Assembly: GCA_963817945.1 (NCBI GenBank)
Contig: CAWFQH010000001.1
Location: 124,001-188,000, forward strand
Direction of reading: 5' to 3'
Source of the DNA: VRUE01 sp963817945
GTDB taxonomy: Bacteria > Actinomycetota > Thermoleophilia > Solirubrobacterales > 70-9
Length of the DNA: 64,000 bases
Under the pieces are notes generated by a model. That model searched no databases. It was not told where the DNA came from and was given only the letters and a program-made list of their open reading frames with translations. The position numbers and the translations under genes were made by a program. Position 1 is the stretch's first letter; each line of letters starts with the position of its first letter. Positions 33,971 to 42,354 of the stretch are shown piece by piece.

Positions 33971-34194
33971 GCGGCAGCTTTTCTCCGCTGCCGGACGGTC
34001 GTCGCCTCGACGACCTTGCCGGTTCGGTTCAAGACCTGGATCTCACCTCCGCCTTCCTGCAGAACCAGCTTGCGGGCGGTCTCGACCGCAGCCGCTTTGC
34101 TGGCGCCGTGCGCGGTCGCCCGGCGGTGGCCCTCCTTGACGATGTCCCAGCCACGGCCCGTCGTCTTCCTCTTCACATAGCGCGTGTTCGTCAT
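33967..34194 (-). CDS. DUF2188 small protein
   Basis: 75 residues. 'YVKRKTTGRGWDIVKEGHRRATAHGASKAAAVETARKLV' matches the DUF2188 fold, in which a strand with 'GWDVK' is followed by a helix of 'TQAEAIxxAR' type, then 'GEIQVLNRTGKV'. Function is unknown. It ends head-on with the SIR2-like gene. Confidence 0.8.
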   Translation of the reverse strand: MTNTRYVKRKTTGRGWDIVKEGHRRATAHGASKAAAVETARKLVLQEGGGEIQVLNRTGKVVEATTVRQRRKAAA

Positions 34195-34283
34195 CGGGTT
34201 CTCCTCATGGGAAGTCTCATGCGCCGCACCCTACGTTAGCCAGCGGCGGATCTCGCCCGCCTCGGCAGGCGGCGATGCGTCAG

Positions 34284-34355
34284 CGGGGGAGCCGGGATTC
34301 GAACCCGGATTCACGGTTTTGGAGACCGTGCGCATAGCCGTTAACTCACTCCCCC
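34284..34355 (-). tRNA. tRNA-Trp (anticodon CCA), with a weak D stem
   Basis: Minus strand. Acceptor GGGGGAG/CTCCCCC with the Trp discriminator G, anticodon stem ACGGT/ACCGT around CTCCAAA, T arm CCGGG TTCGAAT CCCGG. The D stem AGTT/TGCG pairs poorly (A-G and T-T mismatches), unlike the other tRNAs here. Confidence 0.82.
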
Positions 34356-34379
34356 GGGAGTGGCTGGGATGCTAGCCAG

Positions 34380-34463
34380 TGCGGGCGGAGGGATTTGAAC
34401 CCCCACGGGCCGAAGCCCACCAGGACCTAAACCTGGCGCGTATGCCAATTCCGCCACGCCCGC
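34380..34463 (-). tRNA. tRNA-Leu (anticodon TAG)
   Basis: Minus strand, 84 bases. Acceptor GCGGGCG/CGCCCGC, anticodon stem CCAGG/CCTGG with TAG, a long variable arm (GGGCTTCGGCCC), T arm GGGGG TTCAAAT CCCTC. Discriminator A. It lies 24 bases upstream of tRNA-Trp on the same strand. Confidence 0.93.
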
Positions 34464-34509
34464 GAATGCTTAACGCGCGGCCAACGCCGCGTCGTCGCTC
34501 ATAGATTCT

Positions 34510-35052
34510 ATGATCGGCGCGATGGCAGTAGGAGAGGTGAGGCCGGGTTACGAACTCTGGCACCCCAACCGGGAAAAGCCGGAGGTGATCGCGACCAAGT
34601 TCGTGGTCGTCCTTCTGATGCTGGCGACGGCAGGGCTCGCGGCCCTTATCGCGATCAGCGGCTGGTCGCTGCTGAGCGGCGGCGGCGGCATGGGTCTCGT
34701 CTGCCTGATCTATGCCGCGCTCTATCTCCTCTTCGCCTACCAGACCTATCGCTGGAGCCGGGGCCCCCTGCCCGTCGCCGCGGCGCTCTCGATGATCCTG
34801 GCGATCTTCTGCGCCGTCGGCGCCAACAGCTGGTTCGCCCGCGACAAGCCCGGCTTCGAGGACGCGCTGTTGCCGGTGCCGATCATCGGCCTGCTCGTCG
34901 TGATCATGCTGCTGCTGCAGATCCTCCTCATCGCCGCTGCCGCCTACGCCTTCAGCCAGGACTGGCACGTCGAGGAGGAGCGCCCGATCGGTTCCGGCGA
35001 GGACTACGGCGCCGGCGCCCCGCCCGAGAACGGCGCCCCGCAGCCCGCGTAG
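34510..35052 (+). CDS. Uncharacterised four-helix membrane protein
   Basis: 180 residues. A short soluble start ('VRPGYELWHPNREKPE') precedes four hydrophobic segments ('FVVVLLMLATAGLAALIAI', 'MGLVCLIYAALYLLFAY', 'LPVAAALSMILAIFCAVG', 'VPIIGLLVVIMLLLQILLIAAAAYA'). The C-terminal 30 residues are acidic and Pro/Gly-rich. I recognise no family. A structured repeat element starts four bases after its stop. Confidence 0.65.
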   Translation: MIGAMAVGEVRPGYELWHPNREKPEVIATKFVVVLLMLATAGLAALIAISGWSLLSGGGGMGLVCLIYAALYLLFAYQTYRWSRGPLPVAAALSMILAIFCAVGANSWFARDKPGFEDALLPVPIIGLLVVIMLLLQILLIAAAAYAFSQDWHVEEERPIGSGEDYGAGAPPENGAPQPA

Positions 35053-35055
35053 GGG

Positions 35056-35182
35056 CCTGACGGCCGCTGACCAAGCGGGGCAAGGACGCAGGGAGGACGG
35101 CGAAGGGAGCGCACTGTTCAGTGCGTGACCTGAAGCCGGCCGACCGAGGACGCCGCACCGCGCCGTGTCAGCCGCCGTCAGG
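35056..35182. repeat. Structured repeat element, copy A
   Basis: Outer arms 35056-35071 and 35167-35182 are complementary at 15 of 16 positions. Inside lie CAAGGACGCAGGGAG (35081-35095) and CGACCGAGGACGC (35141-35153) on either side of an apical hairpin, CGCACTG/CAGTGCG (35110-35125). The internal blocks are shared with copies B and C while the stems differ. It fills the gap between a gene stop and the 3' end of tRNA-Leu. Confidence 0.75.
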
Positions 35183-35184
35183 GA

Positions 35185-35268
35185 TGCCGGAGGTGGGATT
35201 CGAACCCACAAGCCCGTTAAGGCAATCGATTTTGAGCCGATCGCGTATGCCAGTTCCGCCACTCCGGC
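35185..35268 (-). tRNA. tRNA-Leu (anticodon CAA)
   Basis: Minus strand, 84 bases. Acceptor GCCGGAG/CTCCGGC, anticodon stem ATCGG/TCGAT (last pair G-T) around CTCAAAA, long variable arm, T arm GTGGG TTCGAAT CCCAC. Discriminator A. Confidence 0.92.
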
Positions 35269-35368
35269 GCGCCGCCAACGATAGACGCCTCTGAGTTCGA
35301 CTTTTGTCAACGCATCCTTGACAAACGTCGAGCTCGGGCACGGGTGGTCGAACTAGACTCCCCGCGGG

Positions 35369-36217
35369 ATGAGGATCCACCACCTCAATTGCGGCTCGCT
35401 CTGCCCACACGGGCGACGGCTCGTCAACGGCGACGGCGGCCTGCTGGAACGGGCGCACGTCGTCTGCCACTGCCTGGCGATCGAGGCTGGCGACGGACTG
35501 GTCCTGGTCGACACCGGCTTCGGGGTCGAGGATGCGCGCAATCCCGGCCAGCTGGGCGGCGTCTTCCGCCTGCTGATGCGACCGCAGCCGAAGGTCGAGA
35601 CGACCGCGCTGGAGCAACTGAAGGCGCTCGGATTCGACGCCACCGACGTGCGCCACATAGTCACGACCCACCTCGACCTCGACCACGCCGGCGGCCTGCC
35701 CGACTTTCCGCAGGCTGAAGTCCACGTCCTCGACGCCGAGCTCGAGGCGGCGCTGAAGCCGTCGCTGAACGATCGGATGCGCTACATCGGCGGCGCCCAT
35801 TGGAAGCACGCCCCGCGCTGGGTCAGACACAGCGGCAGCGGCGGCGAGGATTGGTTCGGCTTCGGAGGCATCCGCATCCTCCCCGGCGTCGATGCCGAAA
35901 TGCTGCTGATTCCCCTGCTCGGCCACTCCGCCGGCCACACCGGCGTCGCGATCCGCACCGGCGAAGGATGGCTCCTGCATTGCGGCGACGCTTACTTCCA
36001 CCATGGCGAGATCGCTACTCCGCCGAGCTGCCCGCCGATGCTGCGTCTCTTCCAGAACTTGACCGCCACCGACAACGTGGTCCGCAAACGCAATGCCGAG
36101 AGACTGCGCGAGCTGGCTGGCGCCCATGGCGACCAGGTCACGCTCCTCTGCAGCCACGACCCGCGCCAGCTGGAGCTGGCCCAGGCCGGCGATCGGGCTG
36201 CGGCCGCGGCGGGGTGA
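35369..36217 (+). CDS. Metallo-beta-lactamase-fold hydrolase (lactonase-like)
   Basis: 282 residues. The zinc motif is 'THLDLDHAGGLPDF' (HxDxDH, the AHL-lactonase variant of HxHxDH), with later ligands in 'LLGHSAGHTGVAI', 'LLHCGDAYFH' and 'LLCSHDP'. 'LVDTGFG' precedes them. It resembles N-acyl homoserine lactonases and related esterases; the substrate is unknown. It overlaps the acetoacetyl-CoA synthetase start by 4 bases (GTGA), so they are co-expressed. Confidence 0.85.
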   Translation: MRIHHLNCGSLCPHGRRLVNGDGGLLERAHVVCHCLAIEAGDGLVLVDTGFGVEDARNPGQLGGVFRLLMRPQPKVETTALEQLKALGFDATDVRHIVTTHLDLDHAGGLPDFPQAEVHVLDAELEAALKPSLNDRMRYIGGAHWKHAPRWVRHSGSGGEDWFGFGGIRILPGVDAEMLLIPLLGHSAGHTGVAIRTGEGWLLHCGDAYFHHGEIATPPSCPPMLRLFQNLTATDNVVRKRNAERLRELAGAHGDQVTLLCSHDPRQLELAQAGDRAAAAAG

Positions 36218-38190
36218 GCGCGGCACCCGAGAAGCTGTGGGAGCCATCGACCGAGCTGGTCGAGCGGGCGCGGATGACCGAGTACATGCGCTGGCTGCAG
36301 GCCGAGCGCGACCTTCATCTTCAGGACTACGACGAGCTGTGGCGCTGGTCGGTCGACGACCTGGAGGGGTTTTGGAACTCGATCTGGGACTTCTTCGGCG
36401 TGCAGGCGGACGGCGAGCGAGGGCCGGTGCTGAGCGGCCGCCAGATGCCCGGCGCCGAATGGTTCGCCGGCAGCCACCTCAACTACGCCGAGCACGTCTT
36501 CGCGGGCAAGGACGAGGATGAGACGGCGATCCTCCATGCCTCCGAGATGCGCGAGCTCGACGAGCTGAGCTGGGGCGAGCTGCGCGAGCAGGTGGCGGCG
36601 GTGGCCGCCGGCCTGCGCGAGCTTGGGGTCGAGCCTGGCGATCGCGTCGTCGCCTACCTGCCGAACGTCCCGGAGGCGATCGTCGCCTTCCTCGCCACCG
36701 CCTCGATCGGCGCCGTCTGGTCCAGCTGCTCGCCTGACTTTGGCTCGGCCAGCGTGATCGATCGCTTCGCCCAGATCGAGCCGAAGGTGCTCTTCGCGGT
36801 CGACGGCTACCGCTACGGCGGCAAGGACTTCGACCGCCGCGACGTCGTCGCCGAGCTGCAGGGGGCGATGCCGAGTCTGGTGCGCACGGTCGTCCTCCCC
36901 TACCTCGACTCCGAGCCGGACCTCTCACCGCTGCGCGACGCGATGCGTTGGGACGAGCTGGCCGCCGCCGACGAGCTCCCCGAGCTGTCCTTCGAGCGCG
37001 TGCCCTTCGACCACCCGCTCTGGGTCCTCTACTCCTCCGGCACGACCGGCCTGCCGAAGGCGATCGTGCAGGGGCAGGGCGGCATCCTGCTCGAGCACCT
37101 GAAGAAGCTCCACCTCCACGTCGACGCCCACCCCGGCGACCGTCTCTTCTGGTTCACGACCACGGGCTGGATGATGTGGAACTTCCTCGTCTCCGGCCTT
37201 CTCACCCGAGCCGCGATCGTCCTCTACGACGGCAATCCCGGCCACCCCGACATGGGCGTGCTCTGGGAGCTGGCGGCGCGTGCCGAGGTCACCATGTTCG
37301 GCACCAGCGCCTCGTACCTCGCAGCCTGCATGAAGGCCGGCATCGAGCCGGCCGACAGCCGCGACCTGAACCGCCTAAAGGCAGTCGGCTCGACTGGGTC
37401 CCCACTCTCGCCCGAGGGCTTCGACTGGGTCTACGAGCAGCTCGGGTCCGACACCTGGCTTTTTTCCACCAGCGGCGGCACCGACCTCTGCACCGCCTTC
37501 GTCGGCGGCACGCCGCTGCTGCCGGTCTACCGCGGCGAGCTGCAGGCGCGGGCGCTGGGTGCCGCGGTCGAGGCCTGGGACGAGGACGGCAACGCCGTCG
37601 TCGACGAGGTCGGCGAGCTGGTCGTAACCGAGCCGATGCCCTCGATGCCGGTCTTCTTCTGGGGCGATCCCGACGGCAGCCGCTACCGGGCCAGCTACTT
37701 CGAGCACTACCCCGGCGTCTGGCGCCATGGCGACTGGATCGAGATCACCTCGCGCGGCACGGCGATCATTTACGGCCGCTCTGACTCGACCATAAACCGC
37801 TCCGGCGTCCGCATGGGGACGAGCGAGATCTACCGCGCCGTGCTCGGCGTCGACGAGATCCTCGACGCGCTGGTGGTCGACATTCCCCGCCCCGGGACCG
37901 AGGGCTGGATGCCGCTCTTCGTCGTCCTCCGCGAGGGCGCCGAGCTGGACGACGAGCTGCGGCGCGAGATCGCCCGCCGGGTTCGCAGCCAATGCTCGCC
38001 GCGCCACGTCCCCGACGAGGTCTTCGCGATCGCCGAGGTGCCGCGCACGCTGAGCGGCAAGGTGCTCGAGGTGCCGGTGAAGCGGATCCTGATGGGCACC
38101 CCGCCCGAGCGGGCAGCGAGCCGCGACTCCCTCGCCAACCCGGCGGCCCTCGACTGGTTCGTCGAGCTGGCCGGCTCGCTCGACAAGTGA
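36214..38190 (+). CDS. Acetoacetyl-CoA synthetase
   Basis: 658 residues, the usual length, from a GTG overlapping the lactonase-like stop. ANL-superfamily motifs: 'LWVLYSSGTTGLPKAIVQGQGG' (P-loop), 'STSGGTDLC', 'WRHGDWIEI', 'GRSDSTINRSGVRMG' and the catalytic Lys in 'RTLSGKVLEVPVKR'. The N-terminal 'PGAEWFAGSHLNYAEH' is the ACAS-type extension. It turns acetoacetate, ATP and CoA into acetoacetyl-CoA, consistent with the HMG-CoA lyase encoded nearby, which releases acetoacetate. Confidence 0.9.
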   Translation: MSAAPEKLWEPSTELVERARMTEYMRWLQAERDLHLQDYDELWRWSVDDLEGFWNSIWDFFGVQADGERGPVLSGRQMPGAEWFAGSHLNYAEHVFAGKDEDETAILHASEMRELDELSWGELREQVAAVAAGLRELGVEPGDRVVAYLPNVPEAIVAFLATASIGAVWSSCSPDFGSASVIDRFAQIEPKVLFAVDGYRYGGKDFDRRDVVAELQGAMPSLVRTVVLPYLDSEPDLSPLRDAMRWDELAAADELPELSFERVPFDHPLWVLYSSGTTGLPKAIVQGQGGILLEHLKKLHLHVDAHPGDRLFWFTTTGWMMWNFLVSGLLTRAAIVLYDGNPGHPDMGVLWELAARAEVTMFGTSASYLAACMKAGIEPADSRDLNRLKAVGSTGSPLSPEGFDWVYEQLGSDTWLFSTSGGTDLCTAFVGGTPLLPVYRGELQARALGAAVEAWDEDGNAVVDEVGELVVTEPMPSMPVFFWGDPDGSRYRASYFEHYPGVWRHGDWIEITSRGTAIIYGRSDSTINRSGVRMGTSEIYRAVLGVDEILDALVVDIPRPGTEGWMPLFVVLREGAELDDELRREIARRVRSQCSPRHVPDEVFAIAEVPRTLSGKVLEVPVKRILMGTPPERAASRDSLANPAALDWFVELAGSLDK

Positions 38191-39056
38191 CTGCCATGCC
38201 TCACGTCGAGGGCGTCAGCCACCGCTCCGTGCGGGCCCGCGGGCTTGAGTTCCACCTGGCCGAAGCGGGGAGCGGCCAGGACGTCGTCCTCTGCCTGCAC
38301 GGTTGGCCGCAGCACTGGTACCTCTGGCGCCAGGTGATGCCGGCGCTGGCCGACCGCCACCGCGTGCTGGCGCTCGACTTACGCGGCTACGGCTGGTCTG
38401 ACGCGCCGGCCGACGGCTACGAAAAGGAGAACATGGCGAGCGACGTCCTCGCCGTGCTCGACGAGCTCGGCCTGGAGCAGGTGAAGCTAGTCGGTCACGA
38501 CTGGGGCGGCTGGATCGGCTTCCTGCTCTGCCTGCGGGCGCCGCAACGTTTCGAGCGCTTCCTTGCCCTCGGCGTGGCGCCGCCGTGGCCGCGGCCGGGC
38601 TCCAGCCTCCCCCATGCCTGGCGCTTCGCCTACATGCCGGTCGTCGGGGCGCCCGGGATCGGCCCAGCCCTGCACCGGCGCGGCAACTTCATCCCGCGCG
38701 TGCTCATTGCCGGCTCGACCGTTCGCGACCCCTGGGACGAGGCCACGCTGCGCGCCTTCGCCGCCCCGTTCACGGAGCCGGCCCGGGCCCGCGCTGCGGT
38801 GCAGACCTATCGAACCTTCAGCCTGCGCGAGGTGAGGTCGCTCCTGCGCGGCCGCTACGCCGACCGGCGCCTCTCCGTGCCGACGCTGCTGGTCAACGGC
38901 GCTGACGATCCCGCAATCCGTCCCGAGCTCCTGAGCGGCTACGAGCGGCATGCCGACGCGATGGAGGTCGAGCTGGTCGACGGCTGCGGCCACTTCATCG
39001 TCGACGAGATGCCGGAGCTGGTGATCGACCGGGCGCGGGACTTCCTCGCCGCCTGA
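38187..39056 (+). CDS. Alpha/beta hydrolase of the epoxide-hydrolase type
   Basis: 289 residues from a GTG overlapping the previous stop (an ATG at 38196 is close behind). 'LCLHGWPQHWYLWRQVMPALA' gives the HGxP oxyanion loop; the nucleophile is Asp in 'VGHDWGGWIGF'; Asp and His follow in 'LVNGADDPAIRP' and 'DGCGHFIVDEMPE'. Epoxide hydrolases and fluoroacetate or haloalkane dehalogenases share this layout. Third gene of a coupled trio with the lactonase-like and synthetase genes. Confidence 0.82.
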   Translation: MTAMPHVEGVSHRSVRARGLEFHLAEAGSGQDVVLCLHGWPQHWYLWRQVMPALADRHRVLALDLRGYGWSDAPADGYEKENMASDVLAVLDELGLEQVKLVGHDWGGWIGFLLCLRAPQRFERFLALGVAPPWPRPGSSLPHAWRFAYMPVVGAPGIGPALHRRGNFIPRVLIAGSTVRDPWDEATLRAFAAPFTEPARARAAVQTYRTFSLREVRSLLRGRYADRRLSVPTLLVNGADDPAIRPELLSGYERHADAMEVELVDGCGHFIVDEMPELVIDRARDFLAA

Positions 39057-39069
39057 GCCGAGCGCTTGC

Positions 39070-40590
39070 TCAGGCCGGCGTGATCGGGTTGCGTCGCTCG
39101 GCGAAGGAGCGGTCCTTGCTCGTCGCCATCGCGAAGCGGCGAATCAGCTCCCCGCGCAGGTCCTCCGGCTGGACCACGGTGTCGACGACCAGCTCCGAGG
39201 CCAGGTGGAGGATGTCGATGTCGGCCGAGTACTCCTCGCGCTTGGCGGCGACAAACGCCTCGCGCTCGGCCTCGTCCTCGATCGCTTGGATCTGGTTGTA
39301 GAAGACGGCGTTGATCGCTGCCTGCGGTCCCATCACCGCGATCGAGGCGCTGGGCAGGGCAATGCAGCAGTCGGGCTCGAAGGCCGGCCCGGCCATCGCG
39401 TAGAGGCCGGCGCCGTAGGCCTTGCGGACGATCACCGAGAGCTTCGGCACCGTCGCTTCGGAGACGGCGCTGATCATCTTCGCCCCGTGGCGGATGATCC
39501 CCTGGCGCTCGACCGCCGTCCCGATCATGAAGCCGGGCACGTCGGCGAGGAAGAGGAGCGGCAGGTTGAAGGCGTTGCAGGTCTGGATGAAACGGGCCGC
39601 CTTGTCGGCCGAGTCGACGAACAGGACGCCTCCTTTCTGCCGCGGCTGGTTGGCGACGACCCCGACGGCTCGCCCGTCGAGGCGGCCGTAGCCGACGATC
39701 AGCTCTTTCGCCCAGCGCTTGTGGACTTCGAGGAAGGAGCCACCGTCGAGCAGCGAGTCGAGCAGCTCGCGCATGTCGAAGGGCTGGTTCTCGTCGGCGG
39801 GGACGATCTCGGCGATCGAGGCGTCGGAGCTCGGGGCGACGGCCTCGGCGACCGGCGTCTGCTCGCGCCAGCTGCCCGGCATGAAGGACAGGTAGCGCTT
39901 GGCGAGGTCGATCGCCTCCTCGTCGCTCTTGACGAGGAAATGGCCGCAGCCGGAGACGCCGGTGTGCATCTTCGCCCCGCCCATCTCCTCCAGGCTCACT
40001 TTCTCGCCGATCACCATCTCCGCCATTCGCGGCGACCCCAGGTACATCGAGGCGTTGCCCTCGCGCATGATCACGACGTCGCAGAAGGCCGGGATGTAGG
40101 CGCCGCCGGCGGCGCTCGGCCCGAACAGCAGGCAAACCTGCGGCACCTGGCCGGAGAGCCGTACCTCGTTGTGGAAGATACGGCCGGCACCGCGGCGGCC
40201 GGGGAACATCTGCACCTGGTCGGTGATCCGCGCCCCGGCCGAGTCGACCAGGTAGACGAGCGGAATCTGCAGCGCCAGCGCCCGCTCCTGGATGCGGAGG
40301 ATCTTCTCGACGGTCTTCGGCCCCCAGGAGCCAGCCTTGACGGTCGGGTCGTTAGCCATCAGCGCCACGCGGCGGCCGTCGATCGTCGCCAGGCCGGTCA
40401 CGACCCCGTCGGCGCCGAGCCCCTCCTGCTCCCAGTTGGCGAGCAGCGCCTCCTCGGAGAAGGAGCCCGCGTCGACCAGCCGCGCGACCCGCTCGCGCAC
40501 CGGCAGCTTGCCCTGCTCGGCGGTCTTCTCATGGTGGCGCTGCGGGCCGCCGGCGAGCGCGGCGTCGAGCGCGGGTCGGATATCGGTCAC
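39070..40590 (-). CDS. Acyl-CoA carboxylase carboxyltransferase subunit (methylcrotonyl/propionyl-CoA type)
   Basis: 506 residues. 'DSAGARITDQVQMFPGRRGAGRIFHNE', 'GPSAAGGAYIPAFCD', 'MYLGSPRMAEMVIGE', 'GGAKMHTGVSGCGH', 'GVVANQPRQKGGVLFVDSADKAARFIQTCNAF' and 'DVPGFMIGTAVERQGIIRHGAKM' are the carboxyltransferase signatures; the combination resembles methylcrotonyl-CoA carboxylase beta. With HMG-CoA lyase just upstream on the same strand, a leucine-degradation role is most likely. The biotin-carrying alpha subunit is not in the window. Confidence 0.87.
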   Translation of the reverse strand: MTDIRPALDAALAGGPQRHHEKTAEQGKLPVRERVARLVDAGSFSEEALLANWEQEGLGADGVVTGLATIDGRRVALMANDPTVKAGSWGPKTVEKILRIQERALALQIPLVYLVDSAGARITDQVQMFPGRRGAGRIFHNEVRLSGQVPQVCLLFGPSAAGGAYIPAFCDVVIMREGNASMYLGSPRMAEMVIGEKVSLEEMGGAKMHTGVSGCGHFLVKSDEEAIDLAKRYLSFMPGSWREQTPVAEAVAPSSDASIAEIVPADENQPFDMRELLDSLLDGGSFLEVHKRWAKELIVGYGRLDGRAVGVVANQPRQKGGVLFVDSADKAARFIQTCNAFNLPLLFLADVPGFMIGTAVERQGIIRHGAKMISAVSEATVPKLSVIVRKAYGAGLYAMAGPAFEPDCCIALPSASIAVMGPQAAINAVFYNQIQAIEDEAEREAFVAAKREEYSADIDILHLASELVVDTVVQPEDLRGELIRRFAMATSKDRSFAERRNPITPA

Positions 40591-40626
40591 GGCGGCAGCC
40601 TAATCGGACTGGCCGGCGAGCCAGGC

Positions 40627-41004
40627 TCAGCCGGAGGCCGCGCCTAGCCGGCGGCCCATCTCTTCGAGCAGCGCCTGCAGCCCGCTGAACGGGCGGACCA
40701 TCACGGTCATGTCGGCGATCCGACCGTCCTCGCCGAAGCGCAGGATGTCGACCCCGTTCAGCTCCTTGTCGCCCACCCGCGCCTCGAAGACGAGCACGGC
40801 GGTGTCGCCGGTCTCGACCTGGTCGACGTAGCGGAAGTCCTCGAAGACCTCGGCGACGTTCCTCAAGAGGACGCCAAGCGCGTCGAGTCCCTCGTAGGGC
40901 TCGTAGACCGCCGGGCTGCGAAAGACCACGTCAGGGGAGAACAGCTCTTCGGCCCCGGAGAAGTCCTTGTTCTCGGCAGCCTTCTTGAAGGCGTCGCTCT
41001 TCAT
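40627..41004 (-). CDS. NTF2/SnoaL-like small protein
   Basis: 125 residues. 'KAAENKDFSGAEELFSPDVVFRSPAVYEPYEG' and the end 'DGRIADMTVMVRPFSGLQALLEEMGRRLG' fit the cone-shaped NTF2-like fold, used by isomerases, cyclases and many binding proteins. Catalytic residues cannot be assigned. It lies between the HMG-CoA lyase and carboxylase genes on the same strand (10- and 36-base gaps), probably in one transcript. Confidence 0.75.
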   Translation of the reverse strand: MKSDAFKKAAENKDFSGAEELFSPDVVFRSPAVYEPYEGLDALGVLLRNVAEVFEDFRYVDQVETGDTAVLVFEARVGDKELNGVDILRFGEDGRIADMTVMVRPFSGLQALLEEMGRRLGAASG

Positions 41005-41014
41005 CGTCCCGACC

Positions 41015-41938
41015 TTACTCGCCCTGGCTCCAATCGACCGGACCCGCCCGCAGCACGTGGGCGCCGAGCGGTCGCCCGAGCACCTCCTGGGCCGCCCGCG
41101 AAGCCTCGATCAGGCGGGGCAGGTCGACACTCGTCTCGACGCCCATCTCGTGCAGCATCGAGACCACGTCCTCGGTCGAGACGTTGCCGGTCGACCCGGG
41201 CGGAACCGGGCAGCCGCCCAGCTCGCCGAAGCTCGCCTCGAACGACTCGACCCCCTCCTCCAGCGCCGCCAGCACGTTTGCCAGGCCCTGGCCGCGGGTG
41301 TTGTGGAAGTGTGCGGTCAGCTCGACCGCGGCGAAGCGCTCGCGGGCGGCGGCGAAGAACTCGTGGACCTGGCGCGGGTTGGCCATGCCGGTCGTGTCGC
41401 CGAAGCCAACCTCCTGGCAGCCCGCCGCGGCGAGCCGATCGGCGATCGCAAAGACGCGTTCTAGCGGTACCTCGCCCTCGTAGGGGCAGCCGAAGGAGAC
41501 CGAGATGACGCCCTCGCAGCGCAGGCCGGCGTCCCGCGCGAGCGCCAGGGTCCGCTCCAGCCCGGCCAGTGACTCCTCGATCGAGCGGTTGACGTTCTTG
41601 CGATTGTGCGTCTCCGACGCGGAGAGGAAGACGCTGATCTCGTCGAAGCGGTCGCGCAGATCCAGCGCCCGCTCCAAGCCCCGCTCGTTGGGGATCAGCA
41701 CCGAAAAGGCAACTCCCTCGCGCCGCTGCACGGTCCGCAGCACGTCCTCCGCGTCGGCGAGCTGTGGAATCACGTCGGGCCGCACAAAGGAGGTGACCTC
41801 CATCCGCTCCAGGCCGCTGGCCGAGAGCATGTCGATCAGCCGCACCTTGTCGTCGGTCGCGATCGTCTCCGGCTCGTTCTGGAAGCCGTCGCGGGGCCCG
41901 ACCTCGCGGATGCGCACCTTGCTGGGCAGCTCAGCCAT
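41015..41938 (-). CDS. Hydroxymethylglutaryl-CoA lyase
   Basis: 307 residues of the DRE-TIM metallolyase family. 'REVGPRDGFQNE' at the N-terminus, 'SASETHNRKNVNRS', 'SFGCPYEGEV', 'FGDTTGMANP', 'LTAHFHNTRGQGLANV' and the Cys loop 'GGCPVPPGSTGNVSTEDVV' match HMG-CoA lyase (usual GCPYAPGASGNVATEDLV). It splits HMG-CoA to acetoacetate and acetyl-CoA, the last step of leucine breakdown. It fits with the carboxylase and acetoacetyl-CoA synthetase genes around it. Confidence 0.92.
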   Translation of the reverse strand: MAELPSKVRIREVGPRDGFQNEPETIATDDKVRLIDMLSASGLERMEVTSFVRPDVIPQLADAEDVLRTVQRREGVAFSVLIPNERGLERALDLRDRFDEISVFLSASETHNRKNVNRSIEESLAGLERTLALARDAGLRCEGVISVSFGCPYEGEVPLERVFAIADRLAAAGCQEVGFGDTTGMANPRQVHEFFAAARERFAAVELTAHFHNTRGQGLANVLAALEEGVESFEASFGELGGCPVPPGSTGNVSTEDVVSMLHEMGVETSVDLPRLIEASRAAQEVLGRPLGAHVLRAGPVDWSQGE

Positions 41939-41970
41939 GAGAGGCCAGCTTATTGGCGTGCGCGGGTGGC

Positions 41971-42354
41971 TCAGCCGAACTGGGCGACGTCGATCGCGCG
42001 GCGCTCGTGGGTGCCGACGCCGATCGTGCGGTCGCCTTCGCTGACCTCGACGTCGAAGCGGAGCTTGCGGTCCTCGACGACCTCGCGCAGGGTCGCGCGG
42101 GTGCGGCAGACGGCGCCCTCGGCGGCGGCGGACACGTGCTTGACGCAGACTTCGAAGCCGACGGTCGCCCGGCCCTCCGGCAGGTGCTCGAAGGCGAGCA
42201 GCGACGAGCAGTGCTCCATCATCGCGATCATGGCCGGCGTCGAGAGGACCTTGGCGCCGATCGTGCCGCCGACGTCGGTCAGCAGGTCGCCACCGACCGT
42301 GAACTCTTCGCTGCGCTCGATCCCCGGCGCCAGTTCCCGCTCGGGCTCCGCCAT
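41971..42354 (-). CDS. Hotdog-fold thioesterase (FlK-like)
   Basis: 127 residues from the ATG at 42354, which overlaps the SDR stop. 'TVGGDLLTDVGGTIGAKVLSTPAMIAMMEHCS', 'GRATVGFEVCVKHVSAAAEGAVCRTRATL' and 'EGDRTIGVGTHERRAI' match fluoroacetyl-CoA thioesterase-like hotdog proteins, with the Glu/His residues of the active site. It would hydrolyse an acyl-CoA ester to control CoA intermediates in this catabolic cluster. The specific acyl-CoA is unknown. Confidence 0.82.
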   Translation of the reverse strand: MAEPERELAPGIERSEEFTVGGDLLTDVGGTIGAKVLSTPAMIAMMEHCSSLLAFEHLPEGRATVGFEVCVKHVSAAAEGAVCRTRATLREVVEDRKLRFDVEVSEGDRTIGVGTHERRAIDVAQFG

